From assembly GCA_023423045.1 (NCBI GenBank), contig JAFAGA010000026.1, forward strand, positions 1-64,000: a DNA stretch of 64,000 nucleotides. The letters run 5' to 3'. Shown here piece by piece: positions 17,761 through 27,500 of this stretch. The notes beneath the pieces are model-generated. The model made no database searches. It was not told the origin of the DNA and saw nothing but the letters and a program-made list of their open reading frames with translations. A program made the position numbers and the translations under genes. This DNA comes from Bacillota bacterium (lineage in GTDB: Bacteria > Bacillota > Clostridia > Lachnospirales > Lachnospiraceae). Each line of letters opens with the position of its first letter. Position 1 is the stretch's first letter.

Positions 17761-18452
17761 AGGAGATCCTCCTTTCTGATTCCCTCCAGTACCCTCTTCC
17801 AGTCGAATCCGCAGTTAAAGAGATAGTCCAGTACGGACAGATTTGGCTCGAAGCTCCCCCATTGCTGAGGATAGATAAAGGGTTTATAGTCGGTGTAGGT
17901 AAGAGTGATTCCGCGGTTTCTAAAGTTCTCCTCCTTTTGATAGCCGGCTGCCCCAAGCCCGGAATAATATTCATCGGCTTCTAAAACGGAGCAGATATCA
18001 AGGACTCTTTCTTCTTTTTTAGTAAAAATATTCAGATCCGAGGCTTTAATAACCGGCGCGGAAAAGCCAAAGCCGGAGATAATAAACTGATTGATGGCCA
18101 TATTCATATCCGCCAGATTATCATATTCCGTGAGCAGCAATTCCCGCAGCTTTGGGAAAATATCATTAAAATAGCGGCATTTCTGATAATTGGCGGCCAA
18201 AAGCCCCAGATGCTTTTCCTTCCATTCAAGCTCATCCTTGGTGCGTACCTGATTGATATTATCCTTAAAATGATATTTTAGGGGTATGGTAAGCCTTTTC
18301 CTGCCCTGAGGGGTTTTAATGCTGTTTCTGTGATGCATATTATCATTGGAAAATTGGGCATCATTTAGATGGACAAATAAATCAACCTGGGAAATCTTAT
18401 AAAAATATCCTATGTATGGGATATAGTCCGGCTGATGGATCGCGATTCTCAT
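17757..18452 (-). CDS. WbqC-family protein (231 aa)
   Basis: The start MRIAIHQPDYIPYIGYFYK and the following DLFVHLNDAQFSNDNMHHR are the family hallmarks. The ATG at 18452 has GGAGG; the longer frame is rejected. WbqC-like proteins occur in polysaccharide loci with acylated amino-sugars and are suspected to act in acyl or aminoacyl transfer, but the reaction is not well established. Here it sits with a PIG-L deacetylase and a PaaK-like adenylating enzyme, which together could replace an N-acetyl group by another acyl group (inference). Confidence 0.85.
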   Translation of the reverse strand: MRIAIHQPDYIPYIGYFYKISQVDLFVHLNDAQFSNDNMHHRNSIKTPQGRKRLTIPLKYHFKDNINQVRTKDELEWKEKHLGLLAANYQKCRYFNDIFPKLRELLLTEYDNLADMNMAINQFIISGFGFSAPVIKASDLNIFTKKEERVLDICSVLEADEYYSGLGAAGYQKEENFRNRGITLTYTDYKPFIYPQQWGSFEPNLSVLDYLFNCGFDWKRVLEGIRKEDLL

Positions 18453-18529
18453 ATCTGCCTCCATTTTGATAATATAATGTGAATTCGGGCAAGAACACCT
18501 CTGTTGCTGTCCTGCCATTGTATATTAAT

Positions 18530-19165
18530 TTATCCTTCTTTCTTTTCATCATCTTTCTTTTTCTCCTCATCAGAAGCCTTTGCAGAATATATATTTTTCC
18601 CTTTCAGCACCGTTACTGCCGTTTGCAATGCAATCATTACATCCTCTGAGAATTTGATCTTTTCAGCATAGGACACATCCATTTTATATTGCAGTTCTTT
18701 ATCGGCTGCGGCCCGGTATTTGATATCTACGGTGCAGCACAGCCCCGGAAGGCAGGAGAATCTTTTTTCATAAGGAAAACCGTCCTGCGTCTCCTCGGCT
18801 TCCTCCGGCAATACGGGTCTTGGACCGATGATGGCCATATCGCCCTTCAGTATATTCCACAGCTGCGGCAGCTCATCCAGGCTGGTTTTCCTGAGAAAGG
18901 CCCCGGCTCTGGTGATCCGCTCATCCCCCAGATACGCCCTTATCTCCGGGTTGTCATGGTTCTCCTTCATGGTCCTGAACTTATAGATTTTAAACGGCAC
19001 TCGGTCCCTGCCAAGCCTGTATTGGGTGAACAATATCTTGCCTCCGTCCTCCAACTTAATGAAGAGACCGATCAGAAGCAGTAAAGGCCACAGGAATAAA
19101 AGGAGAACACCGCTTATTACCCGGTCCAGTACCTGCTTTATTTTTTTCTCATATATTTTCCTCAT
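18530..19165 (-). CDS. Priming undecaprenyl-phosphate sugar transferase, bacterial sugar transferase family (211 aa)
   Basis: The short form of the family: one N-terminal membrane hairpin (~15-35), then LFTQYRLGRDRVPFKIYKF (~45-63), RKTSLDELPQLWNILKGD (~94-111) and GPRPVLPEE (~116-124), all diagnostic. It transfers a sugar-1-phosphate to undecaprenyl phosphate and so starts repeat-unit assembly. ATG at 19165 has AGGAAAGG at the best spacing and overlaps the end of the deacetylase gene by 17 bp. The hydrophilic C-terminal tail ends in a run of Lys/Glu/Asp. Confidence 0.92.
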   Translation of the reverse strand: MRKIYEKKIKQVLDRVISGVLLLFLWPLLLLIGLFIKLEDGGKILFTQYRLGRDRVPFKIYKFRTMKENHDNPEIRAYLGDERITRAGAFLRKTSLDELPQLWNILKGDMAIIGPRPVLPEEAEETQDGFPYEKRFSCLPGLCCTVDIKYRAAADKELQYKMDVSYAEKIKFSEDVMIALQTAVTVLKGKNIYSAKASDEEKKKDDEKKEG

Positions 19166-19850
19166 ATCCATTCCCTTTCCTGCGAAAGACCGTCTCAAAA
19201 GCCTCGGCATACTTCACGCCTGCCTGACAACCCCGATAGGCGGCCAATCCCTTGATTGCGTCTTCGCTGCGGGGATGGGGATATTCTCTCATGACTCCTT
19301 CATACTGAGAAAGGGCTCGGAGCTTTCCTTCGACGCCTTTCTCCAATATCTCCACAAATAAATTTGGTGTAAAAGGCCGGAGCGAGGTATTCAGGCCCCA
19401 TTCCGTAGATGACGGTACTTCCATAAAATTCAGTTCCTTCAGGGGAGGGACAGTACTGCCTCGCTGAAAGAGCCGAACTGCTGCCTGGCATGCGACGGAG
19501 GTCTGATAATGATCATTGTTCAGGTCACCGGGATGATGGGTAAATATGATTTCCGCCTGTGTTACTGTTAAAATTTCTTCAATAAACTGCACCAGCTTCA
19601 AATGAGGGACACGGTTAAACGCAATATTGGGGAAGCTGCCGAGGAAAAGGCGTTTGACGCCCAGCAGCTGATTGCATCGGATCGTATCCTGATATAATTT
19701 ATCTGTTTCCGGTCGGTTTTTTCTGGCTCCTGCTTTCCCGCATAGGATGCACACTTCTACCCTATGACCTTCATACGCGAGCTTTCCGATTGTTCCTCCT
19801 GCTCCCAGCACCTCATCATCGGGATGTGCTACCACAAATAAATAATTCAT
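19149..19850 (-). CDS. PIG-L family deacetylase (233 aa)
   Basis: The zinc-site motif VVAHPDDEVLGAGG stands at the N-terminus (AHPDDE), with the second His in FTHHPGDLNNDH (~115-126). The family (LmbE/BshB/PIG-L) removes acetyl groups from N-acetyl amino sugars. The start is uncertain between ATG 19850, which puts the motif at its usual place, and ATG 19862. It overlaps the priming transferase gene and probably acts on a nucleotide- or lipid-linked amino sugar of the same repeat unit. Confidence 0.88.
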   Translation of the reverse strand: MNYLFVVAHPDDEVLGAGGTIGKLAYEGHRVEVCILCGKAGARKNRPETDKLYQDTIRCNQLLGVKRLFLGSFPNIAFNRVPHLKLVQFIEEILTVTQAEIIFTHHPGDLNNDHYQTSVACQAAVRLFQRGSTVPPLKELNFMEVPSSTEWGLNTSLRPFTPNLFVEILEKGVEGKLRALSQYEGVMREYPHPRSEDAIKGLAAYRGCQAGVKYAEAFETVFRRKGNGYEENI

Positions 19851-20042
19851 AAATATGTCCATGCCTTTTACCGCACAAATCGCCATGAAAATGCTGGCAT
19901 GGACCCGGTCCCCCTTCATTTATATATTCTATTTCCTTCAACCTTACCTCATTTCATAAAATCCTACGGCCGGACATTTGCATTCTCTGTTCATAACTAT
20001 CTTATGATTTGGGGCTGCCATGAGTTCATATCTGCTGCTTAA

Positions 20043-20894
20043 CTATCGCACCATATCCTGTACAGATTCCTCGAAGCTGCGGATACAATAGGAAAGGTTA
20101 TGGTATTCGGAAAGTGATTTATGATAGCAATCATCCCCAAATATTCTGCGGATAAGCTTCCATCTTGGTATCAGCCAGGATATCAAAGGGTTTAAAAAGC
20201 TTATGGGATAAAGTTTTTTTCCACTGCAATGAGCCATCTGTGACAGAAGTTGATAGGTGGATACATATTCCTTATTCTGGGGATGGTAAATCCCTCTGGC
20301 ATTATTCTCAATGAGGCGCTCTATAAATTGACATAAATTTATTATGTCAATTAAACTTCTTTGATTAGGATAAGAGGGAAAGAATTTTATATATTTTGAG
20401 GCCTTCATCAGGAATCGAATATTCCCTTTGCAGCCGGAACCGTATACAACCGGAGGTCTGATAATAGCGGTTGCGAATCTCCCTTCCTCCAGCTCAAGTA
20501 TCTTCAGCTCACCCTGTCTCTTGCTTCTCCCATACAGGCTGTCGGGCCTGACAGGGGTGCCGGTTCCTACTCGCTTTCCCGTACTTCCGAAGACATTCAT
20601 GCTGCTGATATATATATATTGATGAACCCCCAAGCTCTTTGCTCTTTTGGCCGCTTCCTCCGCCTGCCAGGCATTTGCTTTATAAAAAAGTTCCTCGTTT
20701 TCTCTCGTTTCCCTGGTATGAGCAAGTCCTGCCGCATAGATTACAGTATCGATCCCTTCCATGGCAAAGTCTCTCCACTCTTCCTTTCTGCCGGATACCA
20801 GAAGGACCTCATGTCCTTTTTTTGTGAGCCAATGTGCAAGAGAACTGCCGATAAAGCCGTTTTTTCCAATAATCATTATTTTTTTGCCGCTCAT
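20043..20894 (-). CDS. NAD-dependent epimerase/dehydratase, possible 4-keto-sugar reductase (283 aa)
   Basis: An extended SDR with KIMIIGKNGFIGSSLA (~4-19), the IYAAGLAHTRET segment (~55-66) and ISSMNVFG...YGRSK (catalytic Tyr and Lys ~123-127). Overall layout resembles the WbpV/WreQ-type reductases encoded next to priming transferases, which finish UDP-QuiNAc or UDP-FucNAc-type donors. The assignment to that reaction is inference; a UDP-hexose 4-epimerase is the alternative. ATG 20894 with GGGAGG is preferred over the TTG at 20900. It is the first gene of the minus-strand polysaccharide locus. Confidence 0.78.
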   Translation of the reverse strand: MSGKKIMIIGKNGFIGSSLAHWLTKKGHEVLLVSGRKEEWRDFAMEGIDTVIYAAGLAHTRETRENEELFYKANAWQAEEAAKRAKSLGVHQYIYISSMNVFGSTGKRVGTGTPVRPDSLYGRSKRQGELKILELEEGRFATAIIRPPVVYGSGCKGNIRFLMKASKYIKFFPSYPNQRSLIDIINLCQFIERLIENNARGIYHPQNKEYVSTYQLLSQMAHCSGKKLYPISFLNPLISWLIPRWKLIRRIFGDDCYHKSLSEYHNLSYCIRSFEESVQDMVR

Positions 20895-21073
20895 ACCCAA
20901 ACCTCCCGAATTTGATGCATGGATTGCCCATGAGTTGCTTCTCTAGTATTTTTATTCATAAGCAATAAACTTGTGCCTGTTTTTGCATCCATGTACCGTT
21001 AAAGCAGTCACCAGTTTCATTGTTAAAGAATAAAAATACTAAAGGAACGATGAACGTTGAAAGAGGAAAGAAT

Positions 21074-21412
21074 ATGAATTTAAAAGAGAAAGCAGAAAGC
21101 CTTGTACTGGAAAAAGCGATGAACTATATCTCCGGAAATCCGGAAGAGAATTTGCCTAAGCTATTAGGTTGGGCGGATGTCATTGATAGGGATAATAAAT
21201 GGAAGAATCAAAGAGAGCTGTTTCATAAGATTGCAGATGATCCGCAAAATGTCTGGTATCAATATATTATGAATTTATATCGTGACATAGATAGTAAAGT
21301 ACTGCAGACTACCTTCCGCAACTTCCTGATTAATGCAAGTGTGATAGGTTATCCGCGGCAGAGAAAAATAGAGGAAGCTGATATCCCTGCTTCCCTTGTT
21401 TCTGCAATGTGA
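21074..21412 (+). CDS. Stand-alone N-terminal domain of a radical SAM protein family (112 aa), truncated
   Basis: The start MNLKEKAESLVLEKAMNYI, the central WYQYIMNLYRDIDSKV and the FRNFLINASVIG segment match the helical leader domain of a ~460-aa clostridial radical SAM family. In that family the leader is followed by a short linker and the CxxxCxxC cluster. Here the frame stops (SLVSAM, TGA at 21410-21412) just where the cluster domain should begin, and no frame downstream continues it. ATG at 21074 has GAGGAAAG. It may be a decayed gene or a retained stand-alone domain. Confidence 0.6.
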   Translation: MNLKEKAESLVLEKAMNYISGNPEENLPKLLGWADVIDRDNKWKNQRELFHKIADDPQNVWYQYIMNLYRDIDSKVLQTTFRNFLINASVIGYPRQRKIEEADIPASLVSAM

Positions 21413-21440
21413 CTATGTCACATTGATGAATGTAAATATA

Positions 21441-21469
21441 TTGACGCCCTGCATATGATAAAGTATAAA
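21441..21469 (+). promoter_or_regulatory. Sigma-70/SigA-type promoter for the Cys/Gly-rich peptide
   Basis: TTGACG (21441-21446), a 17-bp spacer and TATAAA (21464-21469) lie between the stop of the truncated radical SAM gene and the peptide's GGAGG site at 21483-21487. The peptide is therefore transcribed on its own. Confidence 0.75.
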
Positions 21470-21494
21470 AAATATTTGATTTGGAGGCTCAATT

Positions 21495-21716
21495 ATGAGT
21501 GATTTATCAACTTCTTCCTGCGGCAGAAACAACGGATGCGACAATGGAATGAACCCAATGATGCTTATCCTTTTACTTACCTTATGCGGTGGCAATAGCT
21601 GCTTTTTAGGAGGCGGCTCCGGAAACAGCGGATGCGGCGGCTGTGATAACGGTTTGGAGGGAATTCTTCCTCTTATCCTAATTCTTTCCCTGTGCGGCGG
21701 AGGTTCCTTCTGCTAG
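21495..21716 (+). CDS. Small Cys/Gly-rich hydrophobic protein, 'chorion class high-cysteine HCB protein 13' type (73 aa)
   Basis: The protein alternates Cys/Gly/Asn-rich stretches (CGRNNGCDNG; GNSGCGGCDNG) with two leucine-rich hydrophobic stretches (MLILLLTLCGG; PLILILSLCGG), in two copies of roughly the same unit. This layout is known in Lachnospiraceae under the HCB protein 13 name, with no established function. It has no signal peptide of classical type. GGAGG precedes the ATG, and a SigA-type promoter and a strong terminator (21802-21845) make it monocistronic. Confidence 0.75.
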   Translation: MSDLSTSSCGRNNGCDNGMNPMMLILLLTLCGGNSCFLGGGSGNSGCGGCDNGLEGILPLILILSLCGGGSFC

Positions 21717-21801
21717 AACAGGCGGCCTTCCCCAACCGGCCTTATTTGTAATCGCTATCCCGTAATACGCTGCTAAAACGAGCATTACCTCCTCTTATAA
21801 G

Positions 21802-21845
21802 TATATGCATGAGGCGGACCTTATGGTTTCCGCTTCATGCATATA
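21802..21845. terminator. Bidirectional terminator between convergent genes
   Basis: Arms of 17 bases (21802-21818 and 21829-21845) pair with a single wobble around a 10-base loop. It serves the Cys/Gly-rich peptide gene rightward and the DUF2974 gene leftward. Confidence 0.85.
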
Positions 21846-21856
21846 ATGTTGTCGCG

Positions 21857-23035
21857 TTATTTTAACTTAATATAACCCTTCCCTTTTCCTTTTGTAATAC
21901 TCTCTTCGATTTGAAGCCGTCCGTTTGCAATCTCATCCTCAATGGATTGTTTCAATATCTTCTGTCCTTCCTCAATAAATTTATAAATAAGTTTTTTAAT
22001 AAATTTCTTCGTTTCCGGACTCATATTTTTATAGGCTTTAATCATCCCGTTGACCGCGGTTCTTTTTTCCGATGTAATGTCACTGATGGTGTTCATGCCG
22101 GAGGCATATAAGATTTCAAATAGTCCTTCTACAAAGGCAGCGCGCTCTTCCGGTGTAATTCCGTTCAGCCATTGGCGAAGTGCCTGGTTGAGAAAAATGC
22201 TGGATTTTTTTACTCCTGCTTCATATACAAACTGTCTGCCAAGCACCTCCCAGGAGAATGCATTATGCTGCATGATACCTTTTTGATTGCTGTTCACCAC
22301 CACATAGTCTTCCAAATGCTCCATCAGCATTCCTACCACGGAGGATTTGGGGATGAAGGTATGAATCTTGGGGAGAATCTCATGATACCCCTCACTTTTT
22401 AAGAAATTCTCCTGAAATCCGGGACCGTCATTGCTATATACCGCTAGAATCCGGGGCTGCATCTCTTTTACCGAGGCGGCAACATATACGGCCAGATTTC
22501 CCCCCTTAGAGTGCCCGCCCAGATAAAGCTCCCCTTCCAGATCCTTGAGCAGATATCTGGCATATTCCACCGCATCTTTCTGAGCCTGAACTTCATCCAT
22601 AAAGCTCATCTGGAAATCCTCTTTCCATCCGACCAGGTTATCATCCGTTCCCCGGAAGGCAATGTAATGCAGCCGTTCATGTATCGTAAACACGACCGCT
22701 GAAAACTGCTCGGAATCATCATAATTAAGCCGATTAATGTAGCAGGACATCTTTAAACTCCCGAAACGGTTTGTAGCAGCTGCTTTGAGCAGCAGGTCGG
22801 GGATGTCTTCAAAAAACGGGTTTTTAGTGCTGGGAGCTTCGAAATCAATCTCATCATAAGCCGCTTGGGCTATCTCCGACAGTACAACGCTTCCTTCCTG
22901 AAGATGGAAGGGAACGATCCCGTCGTATTCAATATAGGATAAGGCGGATAAAATTAAATTATCCACCTCATTGAAAGGGTCCTGCGCAAAACTTAAATCT
23001 CCGCGCCAATCCAGATAATTCATTATGTTATTCAT
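21857..23035 (-). CDS. DUF2974 / Mbeg1-like alpha/beta-hydrolase (392 aa)
   Basis: The start NNIMNYLDWRGDLSF and the following NEVDNLILSALSYI are typical of the family. The nucleophile elbow is GGHSKGGNLA (~177-186), a GxSxG serine motif, so a lipase-like fold is expected. The last ~60 residues are basic and helical (KKLIYKFIEEGQKILKQ), which may tether it to another component. No signal peptide is present. ATG at 23035 follows AGGAG. The biological substrate is not known. Confidence 0.85.
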   Translation of the reverse strand: MNNIMNYLDWRGDLSFAQDPFNEVDNLILSALSYIEYDGIVPFHLQEGSVVLSEIAQAAYDEIDFEAPSTKNPFFEDIPDLLLKAAATNRFGSLKMSCYINRLNYDDSEQFSAVVFTIHERLHYIAFRGTDDNLVGWKEDFQMSFMDEVQAQKDAVEYARYLLKDLEGELYLGGHSKGGNLAVYVAASVKEMQPRILAVYSNDGPGFQENFLKSEGYHEILPKIHTFIPKSSVVGMLMEHLEDYVVVNSNQKGIMQHNAFSWEVLGRQFVYEAGVKKSSIFLNQALRQWLNGITPEERAAFVEGLFEILYASGMNTISDITSEKRTAVNGMIKAYKNMSPETKKFIKKLIYKFIEEGQKILKQSIEDEIANGRLQIEESITKGKGKGYIKLK

Positions 23036-23360
23036 ACAATCCCACTCTCCTGTGATAGGTGAAGCTTGGCTTCAGCGTCAAAGAGCTGCTATCTAAGGTA
23101 ATCTTAATACAGTTTTAGCAGTTTTTCAATCAAATCCCATTGACATATCTGATTTTCTCCAAGTAAAGTCTTCTCTGCCTGTTACTTCAAGCCCAGTCAT
23201 ATCCTGGCATTTAACTACCAATAATTCTATAATGATTCTCCCGGAGGTTTCCCCTATAATGGAGATATCGGTGTGCGCACGGGTTTTCCCTTACGCCCAT
23301 TGATATTTGCAACCCATACATACCTTTTATAGGTCACACAACAGAAGGAGGCGATTTCTG
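23036..23360. other. Intergenic region between divergent genes
   Basis: Upstream of both the DUF2974 gene (minus) and the Big2 protein gene (plus). Two TATAAT hexamers occur (about 23232 and 23255 on the plus strand), but neither has a convincing -35, so no promoter is called. No RNA element or small gene could be supported. Confidence 0.4.
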
Positions 23361-24326
23361 TTGAAAAAAACAAAAAAGTTTTTTTCTTTTTTACTGATTT
23401 TCAGTATGGTTACTTTTTCATCCATCCTTTTTACGAATGATATCACAACAGCGAAGGCTGCTGGAAACATATACTTAAGCAATACGAATCTTACCCTGGA
23501 ACTGGATCATTACAAGACTCTCCGGGTTCGCGGAACATCCGGAAAGGTTACCTGGCGTACCAGTGACAGCCGGGTGGCAAGTGTATCCTCCGGCGGCAAG
23601 GTCTTTGCAAAGTCGCCCGGTTATGCTACCATAACCGCTAATGTCGGCGGTAAGCAATTGAAATGCAAGGTCAATGTCCTCTTCATGAAGAAAAATACCA
23701 CTATGGCCAATAAGGAGACCTCTACCTTAACAATCTACGGAGCCAAGGGAAGTGCAGTTTATACCTCCAGTGATCCGTCCATCGTAACGGTTTCCAATAA
23801 AGGAAAGCTGACCGCAAAGAATGAGGGTACCGCAACCGTTACCGCTACGGTTGATGGTAAGGAGCTGACCAGCAAAGTATCCGTAATCGGCATCAACCAC
23901 TCTTCCATCGTACTTGAGCTTGGCGGCTGGTCCGGCTATGTCAAGACTTTGAAGGTAGAGAATACCTCCCGTAAGGTCACCTGGTCGACCAGTAACAAAT
24001 CCATTGCCACCGTATCCGCGGATGGTCTGGTAAGTGCAAAGGGTCCGGGTACCGCGACAATTACCGCTACGGTTGACGGAAAGAAGGTAACCAGTGAGGT
24101 TAAGGTAATCAAGGCAAGTGACAAGGAATTCAGCCTTCGTACCGGCAAATCCAAGGCTCTTAAGGTGTACGGTACAAATAGTGCCATAACCTGGGATTCC
24201 AACGATACCTCCGTTGCCACCGTATCCGCAGATGGTACCGTTACCGCGTTATCCGAGGGAACCGCAACCATATTTGCTTTTGTTGACGGAAGAACAGTTA
24301 TGTTTGATGTCACGGTTACCGATTAG
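23361..24326 (+). CDS. Secreted protein of tandem bacterial Ig-like (Big2) domains (321 aa)
   Basis: TTG at 23361, nine bases after AAGGAGG, gives a clean signal peptide (MKKTKKFFSFLLIFSMVTFS, cleavage probably after TTAKA); the longer ATG start would add a basic 18-residue leader. Four ~75-residue Big2 repeats follow, each with a WxTSDxxVATVS-like and a GTATITATVDGK-like strand. Such proteins are cell-surface adhesion or spacer modules. No sortase motif or other wall anchor is visible. A bidirectional terminator lies at 24446-24500. Confidence 0.88.
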   Translation: MKKTKKFFSFLLIFSMVTFSSILFTNDITTAKAAGNIYLSNTNLTLELDHYKTLRVRGTSGKVTWRTSDSRVASVSSGGKVFAKSPGYATITANVGGKQLKCKVNVLFMKKNTTMANKETSTLTIYGAKGSAVYTSSDPSIVTVSNKGKLTAKNEGTATVTATVDGKELTSKVSVIGINHSSIVLELGGWSGYVKTLKVENTSRKVTWSTSNKSIATVSADGLVSAKGPGTATITATVDGKKVTSEVKVIKASDKEFSLRTGKSKALKVYGTNSAITWDSNDTSVATVSADGTVTALSEGTATIFAFVDGRTVMFDVTVTD

Positions 24327-24445
24327 TTCATAGGGAAAAGAGCACATAGCAGCAAGGAAGTCAGTATAAACAACCAGAGGCATACTTTACGAAGCATTTG
24401 GTGTTTAAACATCGAACGGAACGCTTTGCAAGCCGTTCTTATGTT

Positions 24446-24500
24446 AATAAAACAGGAGAGACCGGGCGGTCAGTATGGCCCCGGCTCTCCTGTTTTATTA
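24446..24500. terminator. Bidirectional terminator
   Basis: A long GC-rich stem with A- and T-rich ends (arms 24446-24466 and 24479-24500) stands between the convergent Big2 and helicase genes. The flanking AATAAAA and TTTTATT runs supply the U-tract in either direction. Confidence 0.88.
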
Positions 24501-24575
24501 TGCTTCATCCGTAGCATCCATGTGCCCTCATAGCGTTTGAGGCGGATATTAATGAGTACTGTCCCGAAAACTACT

Positions 24576-27500
24576 TCATATACGGTATAGCACATAATCC
24601 TGCAATTCCCGCTTGAAACCAGCCTCGGTCAATGCTTTGACTGCTTCCGGCGGATATTCCCTGATCAAAAGCCGGTTTTGTGCGGTAAAGATCCGGCGTC
24701 GGCTGTAATCCAATGCAAAGGCGCGCATCGCCTGAACCAGATATTCGCTCTCAAATACCCGAAGAAGCTTTCCCTGCCGTTCCAGAACTGCGATGGGAAG
24801 CCCGGCACGCATTGCAACTGCGGTACCCGGCAGCAGGGAGAATGACCGGCCCTCTTTATGAGGAAGGCATCTGCCCCAGGGTTGTGCCGGATCCAGAGCG
24901 GATAGCCAGGCTACCTCTTCCTTTGACTGCTCCAGGGCCGACATGACGGCAGAAAACTCTTTCTCCCGGATGAACTGAATACCTGACAGACCCTCAATAA
25001 AATATCCCCTTCTCACTCTTCCGGTATATTCCCAGATGCGCAGTGTTTCCAGTGCCTGGGACCAGGAAATTCCCCGAGCCGTTTCCCGGCTGAGAATGAC
25101 TGCCCGGTCGAAGATACGCTCCAACTGCTCTTCCATTGTCAGAGTCTTAAGCGGCCGGATGATTTCCCATCGTCCGGTGGACATCACCTTGGCTTTGGCG
25201 GATATCCGCCGCTTTAATGTGGCTTTATTCAGTTTCTCTTTGATTTCTCTATGCCTTATAGGAGCGAAGCTGTCGGCGCAAACATACCCTTTCTCAGCCA
25301 GGCCAAGCAGCAGATCATAGGGAGATTCTCCTTCAATCAAGCCGGAGAGCCGCTGTATGAAAGAGGCCCCGCGCTTGTATAAGGCTTCATAAAGAAGCTT
25401 CTCCTTTCCCTCCAGCCCGGCTTCCTCCGCTGAAACCGCTGCCTCCCAGTCGATATCCTCATACCGGTGAAAGCTGATGCCTTCCTCGGCGTGCAGCTTC
25501 CAGAACAGATTCCCTCCCGCCAGCACCGTATCCAGAAGCTCCGGGCGGTATTTTGATACCCGGGCGGGCAATATAATACTCTCCCAGACAGAGACCGGAT
25601 ACACAAGGTCAGCATATTGCTTTAATACCGCTTCCGTCTGATCCGCAGGTGCGGCAGCAATATAGAGCCTGTCTGCCAGGAGTGCGGCGTAGTGCTGGGA
25701 GGGCTGTGTCCGTATCTGGGCTCTTCTGCTTTTAATCGTTTCCTTCCGTGCCCGGTCATATAATTGGGAATGATGGAACAGGCCGTCGCTTTCTATGGCT
25801 TCCCCTTCCCTGCACAGCTCCTGCAAAAGTACCAGGGCGTACTCCACGGTCCAGAAATACCGCTCGCTGACGGTTTCCGCTGTCTGCGCTCCCCGGTAGC
25901 GAAGCAGCCGAAGCACGATTTGCTTTCCGGTCTCAGGACTACGTTCTTCCAAAGCAGAGGAGTATTTTTCAGAATGCTCTGCCGCTATCCATAACCCCGG
26001 TTCGATATAATTTGCCTGCTCTGCCTCAGCCAGAGTCTCCAGCCATTCAATGGGGACTTCCAATTCACCCGCCAGCAGATCCCCTTCCATCATCAAAAGA
26101 GAATGCAATTGTTTTGCATCCTCCGGCAGACGGGTCCGTGTGAGCAGTCTGGCCAGCTGTTCCGGCTCAGGAGCAATGAGCTTCGCATCCTTAAGGGCCT
26201 CCTCTGATGCACGGTGAATGCCCATAGGCGTGGGCGAATAATCATACATATTGGCCGCTTCCGTCTGCTGTCTCAATAAAAAGGACATGGGAGACGGAGT
26301 ATCCAGGTGCAGCTCACAGATACGGATGTTTCCGGAACGGATTGAACTAAGGACATATTCCAGGCCAGGAAGATCCCAGTAATCCTCCAGGCATTCCCGT
26401 CTGGTTTCACGAATCAGAGGGTGACGCTCATATTTCATCAGAGAATCCAGCATCTCGGCACTGCGCATTCGCTGGACCCACAGAGGCTGGCGCCCGGCCT
26501 TTCTCACTCCCATCATAAGCGCATGGGCCGCATTATAGCGGAAGTTCATATTGAATACCGGGGTAACCGGTAAGATCGCCTCCAGGATAGGCCTTGCCCG
26601 CTCCACCGTTAACTCCGACAGCACCCCTTCCGGAATTGCTTCGTCACCGTAGGGAAACAGCAGAAAGCCGTCATCATCCTCCACACAGCTGATACTGGCA
26701 TGGATATGGCCTTTCGCTGCCTCCATGGCGAGGATGGCCAGGGGAGCATTAATCTGTTTGCCAAAGATAGAATGAACCATCATCTGCTGATTCCCGGTCT
26801 CGTCCCGAAAATGTTCCACCAGGATGGTGCGGTCATCCGGCAGCAGGCCTGTTGCCGCCAATTGTCTCTTTATGAAATCCTCCGCATTAGAAGCCGCATC
26901 GGCATCCAGCCCCAGCGCGCTCAGCTCCTGTCTCAGTTTTCCGGCCTCATTGGCGGACACCAGGCGGCGGAGGATCTTCCCGAACGCGATTCCGGTGCGC
27001 AGCCTGCGGCCCTTAATTTCCCCTTTCCAGAAGGGAAGCCTTCCCCCGAATATGGGGGACTGGGCCACGATAACCGTATCCTTTTGTATATTCGTAATCT
27101 GCCAGGTAAAGGTGCCAAGAAGAAACCGGTCACCTACCCGGGATTCAAAGATAAATTCTTCATCCAGCTCTCCCAGCTTTATTCCGGCCTCCGTCTTAAC
27201 GGTATAGAGTCCCTTGTCGGGTATGGTACCTCCGGCGGATACTGCCAGCATGCGGCTGTAGGCATCTCCCTCAACCCGTTCATGGATGCGGTCATAGAGG
27301 ACGCGGGGCCGGACCGGTATATTTCGTTCATGCTCATAATCCCCGGCTAACATGCATAGAACATCCTTCACGTCTTCCCTTGTTATCTCACGAAAGGGGT
27401 ATGCTCTGGGTAAAAGCCCCATTACCTCATCGAGTCCATACCCGTCTCCGGTGGCCATGGATACCAGATGCTGTGCCAATACATCCAGACACAGCCTGGG

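Noticed and set aside
21074..21716. RiPP-type pair of radical SAM enzyme and Cys-rich precursor
   Set aside because: The radical SAM cluster domain is absent, and the peptide has its own promoter and belongs to a known structural-looking family.
23200..23340. c-di-GMP-type riboswitch before the Big2 protein
   Set aside because: GC-rich stretch with some pairing, but the conserved GEMM core bases are not present.
26700..27350. 216-codon open frame opposite the Lhr helicase
   Set aside because: It lies wholly antisense to a clear helicase with conserved motifs and has no ribosome-binding site.
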